A DNA stretch of 64,000 bases from Chitinophagaceae bacterium (GTDB lineage: Bacteria > Bacteroidota > Bacteroidia > Chitinophagales > Chitinophagaceae). A program made the translations under genes and the position numbers. The DNA lies in assembly GCA_016720825.1 (NCBI GenBank), contig JADKJV010000001.1, positions 553,106 to 617,105 of the forward strand. Direction: 5' to 3'. The notes below the pieces were generated by a model. The model saw only the letters and a list, made by a program, of their open reading frames with translations. It was not told where the DNA came from and did not search any database. This document shows, piece by piece, positions 60,816 through 64,000 of the stretch (positions are counted from its first letter, which is position 1; each line of letters begins with the position of its first letter).

Positions 60816-63000
60816 ATGAGAAAACTCTGCTTCATTTTATTGTTACTGCCTTTTCAATTAACAGCACAGCAACCCTCCGATATTTCCCGCTGGAAGCAGC
60901 AAGCCTCCCGCGTCACCATCATCCGGGATAATTACGGCATCCCCATATCTACGGCAAGTCAGATGCAGATGCCGTATTCGGTTTGTTATACGCCCAATGC
61001 GAAGACGATTTCAACCGGGTGGAAATGAATTACATTGAAAAACTCGGCCGCATGGCAGAAGTGAAAGGCAAATCGTCCCTGTATGATGATTTGCTGATCC
61101 GCATGATGATTGACTCCACCGACGCTATCCGCGAATACAAATCAGCTGCCCCCTGGTTTAAAAAACTGATGGATGCTTTTGCCGATGGCATCAACTATTA
61201 TTTATACAAACATCCGGGTACCAAACCGGCTTTATTGCAACATTTCCAGCCCTGGTACACCTTGCTCTGGACCGATGGCAGTATCGGCGCCATTAACACA
61301 GCCGATATCAAAGTACAGGAACTGGCCTCGTTATATGGCAATGAAAAAGCGGTGGCGATGGAAACTTTTCATGCACCCGATGAAGAATTGAACGGTTCCA
61401 ACGGATTTGCCTTTGCGCCATCCATTACTAAAGACCACCACGCCATTTTATATATCAACCCGCATGTTACCATGTATTTCAGGCCTGAAGTGCACATGGT
61501 AAGTGAAGAGGGACTGAACGTGTATGGTGCCGTTACGTGGGGACAGTTTTTCATCTACCAGGGATTTAACCAGTATTGTGGATGGATGCACACATCCAGT
61601 AAAGTGGATGCGGCCGACAGTTACCAGGAAAAAATCAGCAGCCAGAACGGCACGCTTACCTATTTATATGAAGGCAAACAAAAACCCGTTACCGTTAAAA
61701 AAATCAACCTGCAGTTCCTGGAAGATGGAATACTGAAACAAACTACCATAAATGCCATGTACACGCATCATGGTCCGGTGATGGCGTACTGCAATGGTGA
61801 TTACCTGAGCCTGCGGGCCGACAATCGTATCATGAATGGATTAATCCAATGCTGGCAGCGTAACAAAGCGCGCAACCTGGCCGACTACCAGAAATCACTG
61901 GATCTGCTCGGTAATATTTCAAATAATACCGTGTATGCGGATGCTGCCGGTAACATTGCTTACTGGCATGGCAACCGCATACCGGTAAGAAATACAAGCT
62001 ATAACTGGAACCGACCGGTGGATGGTACGATTGCTGCTACTGAATGGAGGGGTTATCATCCGGTGAACCAAACAGTGCATATCCTGAATCCAGCCAACGG
62101 CTGGCTGCAGAATTGCAATTCAACGCCATACTCCGTTGCAGGAAGTAACAGTCCGAAAAAGCAACATATCCCGCCTACATGGCTCCCGATGCTGAAAATT
62201 TCCGCGGCATCAATGCTGTGCGTGTGCTGAATGAAGAAAAAAGTTATACGATCGACAAAGTGATCAAAGCAGGATATGATCCCCGTCTCGCGGCTTTTGA
62301 AGTGCTGATCCCTGCTGTGGTAAAAGCATTCGAAAAAAACATTACTTACTCAGATACCTTATACGGACAACTCACCGTTGCCATTGATTTATTAAAGAAC
62401 TGGGACTATCGCGTGAGTGATAGTTCCATCGCTACCGGCCTTGCCATTGAATGGGGCGAGAAACTCCTCCCCGCCATCACCAGTTATCCCGAAGAGGAAG
62501 CAGAAGAAAATGACTTCACGGTAAAAACCCGTGATTTTGCCGCAAACGCCAAACCGATGGAATTGCTCCTTCCATTACTTGCTACCGTAAATGATTTAAT
62601 GGCCCGCAACGGCTGTTACCAGATACCCTGGGGTGATTTCAACCGATTCCAGCGAATCACGGATGATATCGACAATCATTTCGACGACAATAAGCCGAGT
62701 TTCCCCATGGCCTATACTTCTTCCACCTGGGGACAGCTCCCTTCTTTTGTCAGCCGCACCTACCCCGGCACCACCAAACGATATGGATTCCACGGCAATA
62801 GTTTTATCTGCGTCGTTGAATTCGGTCCGCGCATCAAAGCCCGCTCCTTATTGGCCGGCGGCGAAAGCGGGGACCCTGCTTCTAAACACTTCTTTGATCA
62901 GGGGGAAATGTATACGAAGGGGGTTTTTAAGGAGGTGCTGTTTTATAAGGAGGATGTGATGAAGCACGTGGAGAAGTCGTATAGACCGGGAGAAGAGTAG
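60816..63000 (+). CDS. Penicillin acylase-family Ntn hydrolase, two frameshifts
   Basis: About 728 residues after two one-base repairs. Signal peptide (MRKLCFILLLLPFQLTAQ), then ITIIRDNYGIPHIYG-like start. First repair: CCCC at 60941-60944 needs one C, giving GIPHIYGKSDADAVFGLLYAQCED. Second: AAAAA at 62156-62160 needs one A, giving SPKKATYPAYMAPDAENFRG. The Ntn nucleophile is likely the Ser in LNGSNGFAFAPS, where the proenzyme would be cleaved. Later signatures are ILYINPH, QYCGWMHTSS and DNRIMNGLIQCW. It hydrolyses acylated amides such as penicillins or N-acyl homoserine lactones; the natural substrate is unknown. Confidence 0.85.
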
Positions 63001-63004
63001 GTCT

Positions 63005-63117
63005 AAAGCCTTTGGCTATTGGCTGTTGGCTATTGGCTTATGACCATACGCTGGTAGCTTATACTCATTAGCAAAACGCTAAAAGCCAATTGCCAAAAGC
63101 CAATAGCCATAAGCCCA
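63005..63117. repeat. GCCAATAG/GCCAAAAG-word inverted repeat (family G)
   Basis: Left arm TTTGGCTATTGGCTGTTGG (from 63010) and right arm CCAATTGCCAAAAGCCAATA (to 63107) are built from one word in opposite orientation, with a central TAGCTTATACTCATTAGC stretch. Starts a few bases after the acylase stop. Confidence 0.8.
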
Positions 63118-63167
63118 GAACTATATTCATTAGCTTCTTTTTTAATAATTTGCATCAAACTAACTAA

Positions 63168-63707
63168 ATGGATCAGACTACACTAGGCATCGGCACCCGC
63201 CTCCAGCACACCCACCACGGCCCCGGCGTGATTGTTGGCATTAAATACGCAACGTATATCATTTCATTTATCAATACCGGTGTAAAGGAAATTGATAAAA
63301 CCGATTCCAATCTGGATGAAATCATCCCGGAAAATGTAAGCACTGAAGTGGAAACCACCAGTGAGGTGGAAAAGTCATTACTGAAAATCCTGAACCTCTG
63401 GGGCGGCATTACCGAAAATGTTCCGCTGGGCGATAAATGGCTGGGAGGCACTTTGCTGATCCAGCCCGCTGACAAATCACTCAAGCCAAAAGAAATTCCC
63501 ATCGCCGATTTTTTCCATAAAGTAGTTATGCTCCGCGACAGACTACGGGTGCTGGAACAAAACATCAACAGTTCTAAAAAATTATCTGATGAGGATAAAG
63601 TAAATCTGCAGCAATATATTACCCGTTGTTATGGATCACTGACCACTTTCAATGTGCTGTTCAGGAATAAAGAGCAGTGGTTTGTGGGGGATAAAGGAAG
63701 CGAGTGA
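63168..63707 (+). CDS. Conserved hypothetical protein, cytoplasmic
   Basis: 179 residues, no signal peptide. The N-terminal 50 residues (LGIGTRLQHTHHGPGVIVGIKYATYIISF) resemble the beta-barrel seen in UvrD C-terminal/CarD-like segments (GxxVxHxxxGxGxV pattern), which is a weak similarity only. A helical C-terminal half follows (ADFFHKVVMLRDRLRVLEQNI). Not recognised otherwise. It stands between a repeat and the incomplete helicase gene. Confidence 0.6.
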   Translation: MDQTTLGIGTRLQHTHHGPGVIVGIKYATYIISFINTGVKEIDKTDSNLDEIIPENVSTEVETTSEVEKSLLKILNLWGGITENVPLGDKWLGGTLLIQPADKSLKPKEIPIADFFHKVVMLRDRLRVLEQNINSSKKLSDEDKVNLQQYITRCYGSLTTFNVLFRNKEQWFVGDKGSE

Positions 63708-63745
63708 GGAAAGATATCAGCTGTTGTGCTTAAGATTACAAGATT

Positions 63746-64000
63746 TTGATAGAATATCCAAAAGACATAAAATTTAAATACGCTTGGAGGAAATACCAGC
63801 AACGAGTACTTGACGACTTACAAGATCACATAACAGACGGACATTTACATGTAATTGCTCCACCTGGATCAGGCAAAACTGTTTTAGGGCTAGAAGTGGC
63901 AATCCGGCTAAACAAACCAACATTAATTCTTGCGCCTACAATTGCCATCCGCAATCAATGGATTCAGCGATTTTGCGAGCTTTTTCTTCAAACAAACCTG
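63746..64000 (+). CDS. DEAD/DEAH-box helicase family protein, N-terminal part (cut by window edge)
   Basis: 85 residues visible, starting at TTG 63746 since no ATG is in frame nearby. Helicase signs: a Q-motif-like YAWRKYQQRVLDDLQ, Walker A APPGSGKTVLGLE, and motif Ia LILAPTIAIRNQW. It resembles SF2 helicases of the RAD25/XPB or restriction type, often found in defence loci. Codon use is more A/T-rich than in the neighbouring genes by eye, which hints at transfer. Function beyond nucleic-acid-dependent ATPase cannot be judged. Confidence 0.75.
   Translation, partial: MIEYPKDIKFKYAWRKYQQRVLDDLQDHITDGHLHVIAPPGSGKTVLGLEVAIRLNKPTLILAPTIAIRNQWIQRFCELFLQTNL

Noticed and set aside
60699..61028. Separate small protein at the start of the acylase gene
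   Set aside because: Its first part is translated repeat DNA and its signal peptide belongs to the acylase, separated only by a one-base frameshift.

Overview
The window looks like a chromosome piece from a Bacteroidota bacterium, most likely of the Chitinophagaceae or a near relative. This is an inference from gene content: an alternative complex III (ActABCDEF) cluster joined to a caa3/aa3-type oxidase, secreted proteins whose mature part opens with the QNVGIGT motif, an OMP_b-brl-type TonB receptor, DUF3078, DUF5522 and DUF6787 family proteins, and promoters of the TTTG-N19-TAnnTTTG kind. No rRNA, ordinary tRNA, IS element or CRISPR array was seen.

Layout. 1-1.6 kb: end of rnhB and two small secreted basic proteins. 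1.6-5.4 kb: a propeller-type histidine kinase and its LytTR regulator. 5.5-13.2 kb: a run of secreted proteins, including two tail-fibre-like GIGT proteins, a BTRD1-repeat/beta-lactamase protein resembling polyglycine hydrolases, and a large BNR-repeat protein. 13-21 kb: housekeeping and metabolic genes (threonylcarbamoyl-AMP synthase, JmjC-like oxygenase, 2-oxoacid:ferredoxin oxidoreductase beta subunit, S9 peptidase, amidase, cytochrome c). 21-31 kb: MarR-acyl-CoA dehydrogenase pair, hydrolase/glycosyltransferase pair, OppC-like permease and a surface polysaccharide set (flippase, Wzz, ligase/polymerase). 31-32 kb: an Lrp/AsnC regulator facing a structured RNA gene. 32-39 kb: TonB-type receptor, L,D-transpeptidase, DUF3078, then alkyltransferase-like protein, DUF5522 and trmB. 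39-56 kb: a minus-strand respiratory cluster of about 17 kb (actA-F, coxBA, ctaB, two subunit III genes, subunit IV, Sco1, DUF420). It would carry electrons from menaquinol through ACIII to the terminal oxidase and supply heme and CuA assembly factors. 56-64 kb: purN, envelope proteins, two secreted hydrolases and the first part of a helicase.

Two things stand out. First, at 31638-31956 there is a free-standing RNA gene with its own promoter and terminator. Its ends fold as a class II (Leu-like) tRNA body, but the variable arm is about 150 nt long and carries several GNRA-capped hairpins. I could not match it to tmRNA, RNase P RNA or a group I intron. Second, intergenic space is filled with families of short-word fold-back repeats (CACAAAG, CACAGAG, CACATAGG, ACTAACG, GGGAGCAGG, GAAAGTTG, ATTCCAAA, GCCAATAG). 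The two arms of an element share the same word variant, elements nest inside one another, and several supply the stop codon of the neighbouring gene.

Six genes carry single-base frameshifts (seven sites), most placeable at short homopolymers. One is in actB, an expected respiratory core gene, so most are probably sequencing or assembly indels rather than true pseudogenes.
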